IMG/VR virus record: IMGVR_UViG_3300017757_000024
Location: 1-44,404 of that record
Origin: a virus
Strand: one strand, 5' to 3'
Length of the DNA: 44,404 nucleotides
Shown here piece after piece: positions 16,801 to 24,500 of the stretch (its first letter is position 1; each line of letters begins with the position of its first letter). The notes under the pieces are model-generated. The model saw nothing but the letters and a program-made list of their open reading frames with translations, did not search any database and was not told the DNA's origin. The translations under genes and the position numbers were made by a program.

Positions 16801-18427
16801 CGTCTATATCAGTCATATAGTCCCATGGTTGCATAGCTACAGCTTGGGGTTTGTATTCCTCATCTGTTTGCTGACCTGAATCAGGGACAGGTACGTTGTC
16901 TTGTTTTGTTTGGGGTTCAATATTTTCTGGTTCCTGTTGGGTTTGTGGGGCATATCCTCCTTCTGAGTATTTTCTAACTATACCACCTCTTCTAAATATA
17001 TCTTTGTATATTTTTTTATTTTCTTGTCTTTGTTTTATTTTTTTATCGCTTTTATCTTTAGGGTTTTCCCACTTTATCATAAAGTCTTCAGTAATTGCAT
17101 CTACATCATCCAAGCCTTCTGTTCTTGTTATAAAATCATCAGTCTCCTTTTCTGTTATCATATAATCAATCTGATATTTCCAATTATCTGGGTCTCTCCA
17201 GTCTAAATTTCTTTCATTAAAATATTCTAAAAATCCAGCTTTTCTGGTGCTATAAGTGTGTTGAAATAATCCAAGCCCAGGGTTGTAATAAGCTGTTTTA
17301 ATTTCTCCAGTTTCTTCATCCTCGTATTCATACGTTTCATTTTCATCCATCTCTATAAATCTAGACCCCCCAAAATCTGATACTTTCCTTCTTTGTATTG
17401 CTCCAACCTCAAATCCTGACTCAGCCATAATATTGTTTATTATTGCTCTAGCCTGTGCATCAGTAAAATTGTGACCAATTATATTCCCATTTTCATCTTC
17501 TTTTTCATTGTCTATTAAATAGTTATAAACATCTTCAGGGTCAACTGTTGCCATTGGAAGGTCAACTTTATTTACTTTATATTTTTCATTTATATCTTTA
17601 TGTTTCTCATACTCTATGTAATTCAGTGGATGGGTAGATCCCTTAGTTACAAAAAACTCTTCTTTTGTTCTTGCTTCGTATATAATTTGATTTTCTTCAA
17701 GACTTTTTGTGTTATCATAATCAAGCCCCCATTTCTCCATTTCTACTTTAAAGGAAGCGATTTCAATAAGATTACTGTTTTCTTGCTCTATTTTTTCGTC
17801 TTCTATTTTTTTCTTACGATCCTCTATTGTAATTTCCATTTCCTCGATAGACATTCCATCATGGATTTGAGCACCTATACTTTCTGCCTCTTCATATAGG
17901 GCCTCAATTTTTTCCTGTTTTTCTTTTCTTTCTAATTCTAATCTTTCTTCTTCTTCTTTTTGTTTTCTAATCTCTTCTTCTTTTTGTTCTCTAATCTCTC
18001 TTTCCTCTTCTGTTTCTATAGTTTGAGGATCGTATTCTTCCCCTTCTTCTGGTTCTTCTGGTTCTTCTTCAATTATTTCTTCCTCATCACTATCACTTTC
18101 GTTCTCCTCTTCTATTAAATCATCTTCGTTATCATCTTCAGACTCTCCTAATATTTCATCTAATTTTTTTAGGATCTCAGGGTCATTTGTGGTGATTACC
18201 TCTTCCCCATTTTTTATTTTTTCTATGTATCCAGGTATTTCTAGTAGTATTAATAACTCCTCTTTTGATGTGGGTATTCCATTTATTTCGTATTCACCTG
18301 TATATTCTGGTGTGTCATATATACTTACTTCCTTATCTTTTTCTTCTGACTCAATATTTGGATCAACAATCTCTTGAGATTCCCCATCGCCAGTTTCCCC
18401 ATCTGATGTACCATCGTCCACATCCAA
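7802..18427 (-). CDS. Giant ejected virion protein (polyvalent; lysozyme, zincin motif, LPD38-like)
   Basis: This open frame encodes 3541 aa from the ATG at 18427, but it very probably continues upstream by a -1 frameshift into the frame starting at 18663, giving about 3620 aa. Numbers here are for the 3541-aa frame. An acidic coiled-coil region (about 100-185) is followed by a phage tail-lysozyme-like domain (about 305-460) with MAESGF and Glu336. A Lys/Glu-rich stretch near 2060-2130 precedes a zincin-like segment with HEAAH (2187-2191) and a downstream EEALAEYLGD that could give the third ligand. A TPKQWMDNL domain (near 2365) follows, then an LPD38-like C-terminal region (NPVTHVRNF near 2985; hydrophobic GTIINLVAMPTL near 3195). 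Such polyvalent proteins are packaged and ejected with DNA to cross the envelope. No RNA polymerase DxDGD-type motif was found. Confidence 0.85.
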   Translation of the reverse strand: MDVDDGTSDGETGDGESQEIVDPNIESEEKDKEVSIYDTPEYTGEYEINGIPTSKEELLILLEIPGYIEKIKNGEEVITTNDPEILKKLDEILGESEDDNEDDLIEEENESDSDEEEIIEEEPEEPEEGEEYDPQTIETEEEREIREQKEEEIRKQKEEEERLELERKEKQEKIEALYEEAESIGAQIHDGMSIEEMEITIEDRKKKIEDEKIEQENSNLIEIASFKVEMEKWGLDYDNTKSLEENQIIYEARTKEEFFVTKGSTHPLNYIEYEKHKDINEKYKVNKVDLPMATVDPEDVYNYLIDNEKEDENGNIIGHNFTDAQARAIINNIMAESGFEVGAIQRRKVSDFGGSRFIEMDENETYEYEDEETGEIKTAYYNPGLGLFQHTYSTRKAGFLEYFNERNLDWRDPDNWKYQIDYMITEKETDDFITRTEGLDDVDAITEDFMIKWENPKDKSDKKIKQRQENKKIYKDIFRRGGIVRKYSEGGYAPQTQQEPENIEPQTKQDNVPVPDSGQQTDEEYKPQAVAMQPWDYMTDIDATNYRRLLAEGKTSEANTILDKYPKAKNIKIKSSQDKGDDSSVESLEEKILGYDLIKNEILFNNPNADGTSPENLQNHALTMLDNIPWQYYKGGSIGFNPAKVWGDDYQNNPNYIETVKREELAKTKNMETGDQYIAISDDEIITKKELIKMIEEDPDIMDNIDYLNIPGEEELPDYIANNPEFAKIYSRRYDFPYLGDEINSKLTGSYSASGEFIGGVRISDVKLRKKYSEALSRGWAYIGKDAAGGKMQYLYTPSGAILTEGEDGVNPLLANDGMDAELIELFHENPDALTEDFLEGNNNYRLETLEESKSKEDLNIKNQELQQTQVVTTWDLNTENEFNSLYKINKLRQEEGLPPIITEELSEILNHERDGFNVVLNKNGELSDLDGNFNESKTFWKGDEEFKNYLSQGSYDFTVTHVDNPMDSGTLYREGVATRKYITKQEEEAPEQFDGDYGVSATDPSFNPLQKVVSKDEADQLAVGSYMMEKFIATLPRDSKGNITDMDYIRWKYFSGDPTVLAFDSGVGLGGMTEEKLQIQGSMYRTNLETRAYEYFAGSMNNALNSMDKTLEKTGIMKEAETLGEQIIVADDWINKQIDMLSKFPTKLDSDGMMIPDTENMTDMQIEDYNKLVTQIQSFNEDIYVPLLKQRGDFHERDIIKQYSGIMETYNAGSQWRSKLMDRNMLWGNFMKGVEKQQIAWDKAYSDGQLWGALRWVEGMERDLGNIFADTPNWMKGVFTNDAEYDWTDAMSDTWQFTKDYDSILMTPSILKLGSEFQFVNITSDSEEGRTTPDGIHKNDFDKDFKIVLSEDGVTPIQVMTSDDVLVPMSSPIAQHLIQKFSQDPSKYNVELDDNNYAWWNSLGQSGMGLAADILLAGRVSALGKTKKAKNWLFKGTMMGSYNVKQYGEFRRAYLDDIGGNLAEADDYARAQTMIVSLTQLINPNIGFGKGFSTWLDPKKYTTAWKNLSLVSGRRALFNSFKYNTSVIARNAGTEGLQEVAELEVARLINAGYNYTQDGRDFDLTRNWNEYKDSFTIGAALGGASGTTEMRFKGFKSRLQQEALFYGYENQDVFFNSLDNLVGTKNFYWEGNTIELTKEKAAEIKDKFKNLFQQTDNLIATSDKDLKDGQKLHIMNLLEHKQHLEAFQGHKDPKIQKRVKDTISDIDGKLERLLNGESVADVMAEPSEFGDLGVSPENMSPASKNVIRHRNNKKEWGTEEYKNTVRGLKLEVDRLEKIENKTKEESRLLSLHKELLNEVQQIKPTINEETDPDLEKHIKDTIREESGKSAPGIESETKRAPKDSEVKSIREADGTTSKQITPINDSSKIKDVIGKNVTYKGKQGVLQRDSDGNIVVKTPKGDFVVRNKKGSATQNQILKTHGIKATGSSFTINPEGKISVNNNPKQDIVGMIKNEDGDLESMVVTDPNLTDRQSKIAKNKFKRLKKKLDNGEITQSEFNNEVSNIKGVNLLNDPDILTDVATENLINEMLSKKDTSVIDMAEVDAIIEEESQIEAEKEAQENYRKEAEKKGKEIEKKQTNKKGDRYKNNKEDRKDLKKRAATHKAAGGAANKRKATVLKMIDKILGPLGLDVIVHNDSDSMYNDLRKSGMTRQEAYAKMNSKGFILMGDGEIHINLDKASGNTVFHEAAHPFVQIIKRAMQAEKGKGPITKLWNDISKTLETQKRPNRDTTYMEFGVMSVRNEDGSYNTDDAVEEALAEYLGDAGLDQFKNDQTALNKAKEFAKKILEFFGVNVNKNPLKISIEDMSNIEDVKNRFQSTIPKGKEINIDEDYRSEDVDGKPTFQIDESNHSNALDAVKHSTINRGTPKQWMDNLKMVGDENIVEDLKFLGMNNFLESAERLYADDLIPKEALEDYITLNKTKVEEISDSEIKISNPLYDLGNVRYTKKIDEDGNSIMLVEDVVAPDNEMSSNIEPIVRRLVRYSSDLGFDGLAFKPGQNFDGPKQTFFNETIPDVIRDVTSSIDKSAGPTVTNINGEAHNSIDITNKVKAASTRINLPSFQVDEGIDPDMEYVHQMYNGKVSFATDFIQKWLTPSGPGGFDAYNRQREMLGRRKAKIEAVKAAQETLQKAIDNNDTFTLEQVNDALTDPATLITSLKNEISILQSQIDNLSKGMTDEQVSSFNPLRIRQSKINEINSRIKELRDNHRGKTKVKNLESDPELADAVRNAREMIDALSQSLINQGVVQGELAGTVLANKSIYLMKQYRAHHDMDYVKKQMNAIEMAKEAGEGEFYNSATTIGRVTTFVRNQLQEKYDRELEQYNNKQIDTKPKKVTMNMVQQEVLEVFRSGNNSTVYNRAVHINKPSNKIFKKRKDMPEEIVEFLGEIENPSWNFAHTAEQMINSVELTTYRNDVVKTLMAAGNGKFIIEGIPTTPDLQKKLTETIEVDGKTYSVTKDIYAQIEGAQRNTNTALKFYMKFLGYTKLGLTVYNPVTHVRNFTANVGFAVMNGHINFSTLKNTTDAWSIATNIFRKSSNAKQSALWESMIEEGMIDETVGLEEIKDLLRSDGSERSFFESINKTANKSVLGKIQRGVEGAYRFEDVVWKVTGFLQEMQTAEKAGMSRQEAIKRAGYVIRNTYPNYSAVPLLAKKLRVNPLVGSFVSFPAEVIRTSMMTIKIAKGELASGNPVLVKRGAARMTGTIINLVAMPTLTKLAVSGIMSLVGFDDEENYSLDKKIAEALKFIGAPWNEFGTLVPISNPEGGVWYSWNIHDNLSHGFLYDIANSIFNPPEDDPTKDRNFIMGLFGGSPVLSALFDPFLGTDVLAGAVEEAITGVDSNGQRIYPENTSDYNKIYSMFGHILYEVRPGVAKTIERFFDPDASLKHEVIGTFAGIRFGETNVGQAAYYRTQDVMNNIRGLDPKYEGDPELIKKELIRNLKYLEKLYYLSKVLGLEEQEINIFAEPPRKTTPVEDDPNTPLDETMLEFEASRTTMENARLSQAIIDILERRDKSVPIEQLDWDIWLKKVLSESQLQEYNELLEK

Positions 18428-18663
18428 AGAATCGTCTGAATCGCCTGAATCGACTTTTTTTTTAAACCATAAGTGGTTATTATCGTTTCAAGTTTGTTGT
18501 CTTCTAGTTCAGACTGTGCGTATTTTGCATACAGGTCTCTTAGCAGGGTGTCATAATCATCACCATAAGTGTCTTTTATGGTTTGAATTTTATCATCGCT
18601 TATATCTTGATTTGCATACTTTGCGTAAAAGTCTTTTAATAATATGTCTAATTCATCTCCCAT
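18325..18663 (-). CDS. Frame-0 start of the giant protein (short form 112 aa)
   Basis: Residues 1-70 contain two copies of a ~35-aa repeat: DELDILLKDFYAKYA with DDKIQTIKDTYG, then DYDTLLRDLYAKYA with DNKLETIITTYG. After YGLKKK at the A9 run, the remaining 40 residues are a low-sense Ile/Gln/Trp/Met/Lys mix. The -1 frame reads acidic sequence (VDSGDSDDSLDVDD) that runs unbroken into the giant frame. The combined length 18663-7802 with one base read twice is 3621 codons including stop. The start overlaps the upstream stop as TAATG. Most likely this is the N-terminus of the giant protein, with the 112-aa chain a by-product; a sequencing error in the homopolymer is the alternative. Confidence 0.7.
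   Translation of the reverse strand: MGDELDILLKDFYAKYANQDISDDKIQTIKDTYGDDYDTLLRDLYAKYAQSELEDNKLETIITTYGLKKKSIQAIQTILWMWTMVHQMGKLAMGNLKRLLIQILSQKKKIRK
18455..18463 (-). other. Programmed -1 frameshift site (A AAA AAG in an A9 run)
   Basis: On the coding strand the codons are TTA AAA AAA AAG TCG in frame 0. This contains the heptamer A AAA AAG, identical to the slippery site of E. coli dnaX, and A9 is also long enough for RNA polymerase slippage. Slipping back one base joins the N-terminal repeats to the giant frame. No Shine-Dalgarno-like stimulator or strong downstream hairpin was seen; a weak GATTC/GAATC pairing with a ~50-nt loop is the only candidate. Confidence 0.6.
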
Positions 18664-20492
18664 TATAGTACGTCTCCTTTATCTGATATTTCATAATCTA
18701 TGTCAGCGTCATCTCCACCTCCTGTTTCTTCATTTTCTTCTTCCCCTTCAGTGCCTCCTATAGAGCCATCAGTTATTTCTCCACTTCTTAACTCTTCAGT
18801 TTTTCTTTTTGCTAATTCATCCATAGCTTCTGTTTTTTGGAAATTAGAAGACTTCTCACTAAAGTCTCCTTGTATTTGTGACCTAGCTTTATCAAGTGGC
18901 ATAATTGCTTTAATTGTACCTGTATCAGTTAATCCCTTTCCTTGCCAATTAGATTCCATGTCTCCATCTGTTGCATGGAATGTTACCTGAACAGCAGGTC
19001 TATACTCACATTTTGCGTAAGCCTCTGGATTATCAGTTTTTAAAGCCTCTTCTTCTTTTTTAGTTAAGAATTTTCCTTGGTCAGGGTCCCATAAACAAAG
19101 ATAAGCATCATGGTAGGTTATCTCTAAATCCCTTCCTAGCCCATCTATATCATACTCCCCACTTCTAAATAAATCATCACCCCCAAGTAAGGTAATTTCA
19201 TCAGGACTAAATGTAGCCTGTGTTATTTGACCCTCTTCTTTACCTCCATGCTCTATAGTAAACATCCCTTCATAAGCTATTGCATTATCCTCTCCCATTT
19301 CATAAGTTGGATTATCAGCATCACCACCTACATTAATGCTATAAGTAGATAATTCTCCTGTGTGGTTATGGTCACTCATACGAGATATTAACTCTGACAT
19401 ATCAAATCCTCCCCCTGAGCCATCTCCATCAACTCCATCATATCCCATAACATTTTGTATTACGTAATCTATTATTTGGTCTTTTGTGATAGAGCCCTCT
19501 TTAAAGTTTCCTGATGGATCGTTTCTCATCATGTTTATAATAGGAGCTGCATTAGCAGTTAGAACACTACCCTCTGGGTCCTCTGGATTGTACATATCTG
19601 TTGCACCAAATATAGCCCCATGAAGATTAGTATAAGTAGTTTTGTAATTTTTATTATCTTTATTAATCACACCACCATCATCTATAAAAGAAGAGTCTGG
19701 AGTAATAAGGTCAGAAAAAGTTTCAGGATTCCAATCATTTGCTGATGCATTTTTTTTCAATTTATCTTTACCTATTCCTAATTTATCATAATACTCATCT
19801 AAGGTTATCATCTTTTCTACCTCTTGGTCTGCAGTAGCTTGTACTGGATTTCCATCATTATCTAATTTAGCGTCATCTTTATTTGTGGTTGTTCCATCTC
19901 CTGATTCTGTTACATATAAAGCGTTTCCATTCTCATCTTTTTGTGGTACCTTTTCTGTATCTGTTATGATTGCCATTAATCTACCATCTTGATTATAAGC
20001 AGGTTTAAAACCTTTCATCCATTCTCCCTTAGCATTTTCTAGTGCCTGTAAATTATCTTGATTGTAATATATAGAGTCTTTGTCTCCAAGTAAGTCTAGT
20101 GCAGCATCATAATCGTTTTGAAACCTTGTTTGAAAAGATTTAAACGCCCCTGCTGTTCCATCTAAAGTATTTTTAAGTCTGTGTGCGTTAGCACAAGGAC
20201 TTCCTGGAGGACAGTTTTCCATATCACCTGGGTTCATACTAAGATATGGTGCCATTGAATAAACATGGTTATAATAATCTTGACTAAGATCTTGTAATTG
20301 TTCTTGAAAATAAGGGTTATCACTGCCCCAATCAGCCATTTTCCAATCAAATGGTTTTAATGCATCTTTCTTTTTTGATTCTAACTCTTTCCTTGCTTGC
20401 TCTTTTTTTTGTAAATCAAGCGATAGCCATCCTTGAGCCTCTTGTACGAGGTTCCTTTTACTCATTAAATCTGAAACATCTGCTACTGGCAT
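18663..20492 (-). CDS. Internal virion / ejected cargo protein, 609 aa
   Basis: 609 aa, acidic, not recognised as a known family. The N-terminus is helical and charged (LQKKEQARKELESKKKDALK), followed by FQEQLQDLSQDYYNHVYS. A Cys pair CPPGSPC lies near 94-100. The middle and C-terminal thirds contain many short Gly/Asp-rich turns, and the tail is strongly acidic (EGEEENEETGGGDDADIDYE). It lies between the 347-aa and giant proteins, the position of the second internal or cargo protein in podoviruses. Its stop overlaps the next start (TAATG), so its synthesis is coupled to the giant protein. Role inferred from position. Confidence 0.6.
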   Translation of the reverse strand: MPVADVSDLMSKRNLVQEAQGWLSLDLQKKEQARKELESKKKDALKPFDWKMADWGSDNPYFQEQLQDLSQDYYNHVYSMAPYLSMNPGDMENCPPGSPCANAHRLKNTLDGTAGAFKSFQTRFQNDYDAALDLLGDKDSIYYNQDNLQALENAKGEWMKGFKPAYNQDGRLMAIITDTEKVPQKDENGNALYVTESGDGTTTNKDDAKLDNDGNPVQATADQEVEKMITLDEYYDKLGIGKDKLKKNASANDWNPETFSDLITPDSSFIDDGGVINKDNKNYKTTYTNLHGAIFGATDMYNPEDPEGSVLTANAAPIINMMRNDPSGNFKEGSITKDQIIDYVIQNVMGYDGVDGDGSGGGFDMSELISRMSDHNHTGELSTYSINVGGDADNPTYEMGEDNAIAYEGMFTIEHGGKEEGQITQATFSPDEITLLGGDDLFRSGEYDIDGLGRDLEITYHDAYLCLWDPDQGKFLTKKEEEALKTDNPEAYAKCEYRPAVQVTFHATDGDMESNWQGKGLTDTGTIKAIMPLDKARSQIQGDFSEKSSNFQKTEAMDELAKRKTEELRSGEITDGSIGGTEGEEENEETGGGDDADIDYEISDKGDVL

Positions 20493-20502
20493 AGACTATA
20501 TC

Positions 20503-21546
20503 TTAATTAAAAATTGAACTTCTTCTTTTACCATAATTAAATTTAGGTAATCTAGGTTTGTGAACAGATGCGTGAACTGCTCCTCTTTTAGCTTCTTTGT
20601 TATTATTTTCTTCAGCTTCTTTATCCCACTTAGTTAAAAGTTTGTCCATTAAATCAACAAGCCCCCTTCCATTTTTATCTTTTATTAAGTGTCTTATTTG
20701 TTTTACGTTCTTTGGTGGAACTATTGCCTCTCCACCTGTCATTTCTCCTATTTTTTCTGGCTGCCCTTCTTCATCTTGGTTTACTAAATCAATAGGATTC
20801 TTTTCATGTGAAAACTCTCCAGGCGTTACTTCAGGCTTATCTTTAGGCACTTCTTGTTCTTTCCCTCTTTGCTTTTGGGCCTCTTGCATTGCCCTTTGTT
20901 TTAATCTTTCTTTTAAACCTTTTTTAACAACTGCTCCTTCTCTTCCAAACATGCCTCCCATAGCTAAACCAAGTCCTGCATCTACACCCCCTGCTATTTG
21001 CTGTCTGGATGCCTCTAAATTTCTTTGACCAGCCATAACATCTGACCTTCCCTCTCCTCTTTCTTTCTCTGCTTGACTTATAGCTGCAATCTCTCTTGAT
21101 TCTTGCATGGTTCTAAGGTTAGACCTTTCTTGTGCACCAGCACGCAACCCTTGTTGCACAGCTTGTGTTTGTGCTTGTGCTAATTGACCCTCTTGTTGTG
21201 CACCTGCTTGTGCAGCAGCAAATGGATCCACTCTTGAACCACCTCTAGTAGCAGCACCTAAAGCTGCAGCTCTGGTTCTTTCTGCTGCCTCTTGTCTTCT
21301 GTTTATCTCTGTTCCCCCCAGTCCCTCTTTCATTTTTTGCACCTCAGGACTCATGGTAAGAGCTTGTTGGTTTCCTACAAGAGCCTCTCTCTGTGCTTTA
21401 GCTGCGTCCATCTCTCCAGTAGCAGTCTCTATAGCAGCTTTAGATCTTTTCTTGCCACCAAATCCAGCTATTAGTCCACCTATAAAGTATTTAGCTTTAT
21501 GTAATCCTTTAAGTTTTTTTGTTTTTTTTCTTTTATTTCTAGCCAT
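20503..21546 (-). CDS. Ala/Gln-rich internal virion protein
   Basis: 347 aa. A basic N-terminus (RNKRKKTKKLKGLHKAK) precedes a long Ala/Gln/Arg/Glu helical region (about 40-190), then a Gly-rich segment DAGLGLAMGGMFG. The C-terminal region has KIGEMTGGEAIVPPKNVKQI, a motif common in phage internal and tape-like structural proteins, and ends in a basic tail. The layout resembles small internal virion proteins such as the T7 gp14 or P22 gp7 class, which form part of the ejection conduit. It is first in the cluster of three internal proteins. The call rests on composition, motif and position. Confidence 0.65.
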   Translation of the reverse strand: MARNKRKKTKKLKGLHKAKYFIGGLIAGFGGKKRSKAAIETATGEMDAAKAQREALVGNQQALTMSPEVQKMKEGLGGTEINRRQEAAERTRAAALGAATRGGSRVDPFAAAQAGAQQEGQLAQAQTQAVQQGLRAGAQERSNLRTMQESREIAAISQAEKERGEGRSDVMAGQRNLEASRQQIAGGVDAGLGLAMGGMFGREGAVVKKGLKERLKQRAMQEAQKQRGKEQEVPKDKPEVTPGEFSHEKNPIDLVNQDEEGQPEKIGEMTGGEAIVPPKNVKQIRHLIKDKNGRGLVDLMDKLLTKWDKEAEENNNKEAKRGAVHASVHKPRLPKFNYGKRRSSIFN

Positions 21547-21553
21547 AGTTTTA

Positions 21554-21561
21554 CAAATATA
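21554..21561 (-). promoter_or_regulatory. Candidate -7 box before the internal protein cluster
   Basis: TATATTTG on the leftward strand, 7 nt upstream of the ATG at 21546 and after the stop of the muzzle gene. At the expected -33 distance only TTAG is found, so the promoter is weak or accidental. If used, the message would have almost no leader. Confidence 0.3.
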
Positions 21562-21573
21562 GTAATTTATTAT

Positions 21574-24500
21574 TTATTTATTGCTAAGTTCACTCTTGTT
21601 TACATTTGCATTTATAGCAAATATATGCACTTTATCTTTTGTTCTTTTAGTTAACTCAGTATCCATGAAGTGACCCTTTATTCTGTCACCCTCTATTTGG
21701 GCTGTTTTCTTAACAAACATAAAGGTATTTGCGAGTGATGTAGAGGCACTTGCTGTTAAAACTATATCATCATTGTCTGTTATTGCACTTATAACCCCTA
21801 TCAATGTTTCTGTTCCACTGTTGTCATAAAAGATAGAGTCACCTACATTAATTCCAGCAGTAGTAAAAGTTGTATTAGTTGAGTCACCAGAACCATCTGC
21901 TAAAGTATTCCCCCTAAGTGCTGTTGATGAATTATTAGTAGAACAGTTACCTAAACCAAAATACTCACCACCAACAGTGTTAGTAGTTCCATAAGGTATT
22001 TTAACGCTACCTATGTCCTCTCTCATTACCCATGACCCTGCAACCTGAGAGTTACCTGTTTGACTGTCATTATTATAAGACGTTCTATGTGTAACTTGAG
22101 TATCATTTATATTGGTAGCCATTTTTGTTAGATACATAGTTTTATTAGTGGTTAATATAAAGGAGCCTGCTAGTGCTGTGTCTGAAACTAGGGAGTTGGC
22201 TGCTAAAGTTATTGACGTATCGTTAGTAACTGTAGCCACAGTACCTATAGTTCCTAAGGAGTTATTAGAAGTGTAATAATATAAAGTATCCCCTACTTCA
22301 ATATCATTATTTGTAAATGTAGTTCCTGTTCCTGTTACAGTTGTACTGCCTGTTCCAACAGATATAGATGTACCCTTGATTGGTATAACTTCCTGTCTAT
22401 CAATACCTTCTATAGATACGTTATTCCAACCTTTAACACTAGAAACATCACCATTAAATGCGAATCCTAATTTCATTTCTTCTGGGTATGGGTTGTCATA
22501 AAATAAACAATGGTTATTTGAGTCCATGTCATGCTTATATAAATTGCCCCATTTAAAACTTATAAATGTTCTATGTAGTTTACCATAATAATCAGGATAA
22601 TAAGTATAAAAACTAGACCACCTATTATTTTTTTCATTAAATCCAATAGTAACTCCTTCTATTAAAACTTCTTGACCATTATCTTTTACCCTTAAAGTTA
22701 CATCATCATTATATACAGCATCAGTTCTTTTATCCTTAAATACATTGGCCTCAAAGTTTTGTGATAAGGAATTAAAATTAACTGCACATCTATTAAATTT
22801 ATTTTTCTTTTGATCTTCTGTCCCTGTAGTTATAGCATAAACATCAGGGAAGGTTACAACATATTCTCCATGCCTAGGGTCGTACCCACCTAATATTTTT
22901 AATGGACCATTAAGTTTTTCATTGTAAGCATCTTCAGTTATAGCCTGATACTCATCCATCTTATCCCTAAAGAAGTCAATCATTTTATAATCAGATATAG
23001 CAGTTATACCATCTCCACCTATTCTTAATACAGAACCTCTTTTTATATCGCAAAAATAAACTGTCTTTCCATATACTGCCACAGACTCTGGATTAGTTGA
23101 TACGCCCCAATCCCCTGCTAGTGGTTGAGCAGTATTAGATAAAACATTTTTAGACAACGTAATACCTGCATCTCCTGATGGTGATGTTATAATATCTTTT
23201 CCAACAAGAACTTTACTTACCTTATCTTCTTGTAGTACAAGTAAATCTGTATCTCTGGAAATTAATTTTTGTATAGCACCTTGATTTAAATCGTAGTCCA
23301 TATAAGGTCTTTGACTAAATGGAAAAGAGTGAAACCCATTATACTTAGTGTCTGGTTGAAAAACGTCAGAATAAGTAATAGTTGCCTCTCTTCTTTGCTC
23401 AACAGCATTAGGGCTATATAAATGAGGCCTACCTATGTTGTTGTGATTTGTTTGCATGAAGTCATTTAAGAAATAACTTTCATAGTATCCAATTATATTT
23501 GTAGAAGTGTTACCCTCATCTATAGATCTAGTTTTTCTTGGTTTAAACCAAATGTCACCTCTTTTAAATATACCTGTTGCAGGAACAGTAGATTGATCTA
23601 TACCATCTGCCACACTGTAACCAGTAGGGTCTTGGTTCTGTGTAGAGCCTTGGTGGTACCTAGTTTCTAGTCCTTTATTTCCTATTGCGTATCTTTCAGA
23701 AAATTCATAATAAATAACTTGGTCTGGGTTTGTGTTTTTCTTTGGTCTATATATTTCTATAATACACCCACTCCAATTAGCTATTTCTCCTTGACCTGCT
23801 TCTGTTGTGTTAGCACTAGAGACATCCATTCCTGATATTCCTTGGTCATCTATAACTAAAAATTTACCATGCTTTCCTTTTTGTGGATTACCTTGTGTTC
23901 CACCAACAGGTGATGTAATAGATGCTCTTATCTTATTAGAGACATTATCACCACTTTCACCACCATCATCACTTGTTGAGTCTGTGTCATAATCAAATCT
24001 AGTTGGGAAACTACCTACATCACTTAATTTAAAATCATAATACCTTTGAGTAGTAGTATCATCTGGGTCTGCCATAACAGAGCCACTATTATTTGTAATA
24101 ACCCTCATCCTATCACCTTCAGCAAAGCTCCAGTCTCCAATCAACGATCTATTTTTTTCACTATAACTCCATACTCTACCATCCATGGTATTTAAAGATA
24201 TATATATCTTAGTATCTGCATCTGAGTCTGCAGCAGAGGTCCCTGGCTTTGCACCCATATTAATATATGCTTTGTCTACAGTGAATTGCATAAACTTTCC
24301 AACAGAAGTATTTCTAGCATATACCCAGTGATAATATCTAGACCATATAGGTGGTTTGTGATATACCTTCCAGCCTATTCTTCCTGGAACTAATTTTTGG
24401 TCATTTGTTAGCTCTGTTGAACTTATACCATCTAAACTTTCTATAAATTTTTTCTCAGGTGGGAATTTAATATATACAGATGACGATCTACTTGGGTCAG

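Noticed and set aside
9063-18377. Many rightward open frames opposite the giant gene
   Set aside because: They are Ser/Phe/Leu-rich readings of the complementary strand of an Asp/Glu/Lys-rich gene, without leaders or known motifs.
18325-18455. C-terminal 40 residues of the 112-aa frame as a real protein domain
   Set aside because: The sequence loses the repeat pattern exactly at the A-run, and its composition looks like an out-of-frame reading of the acidic giant frame.
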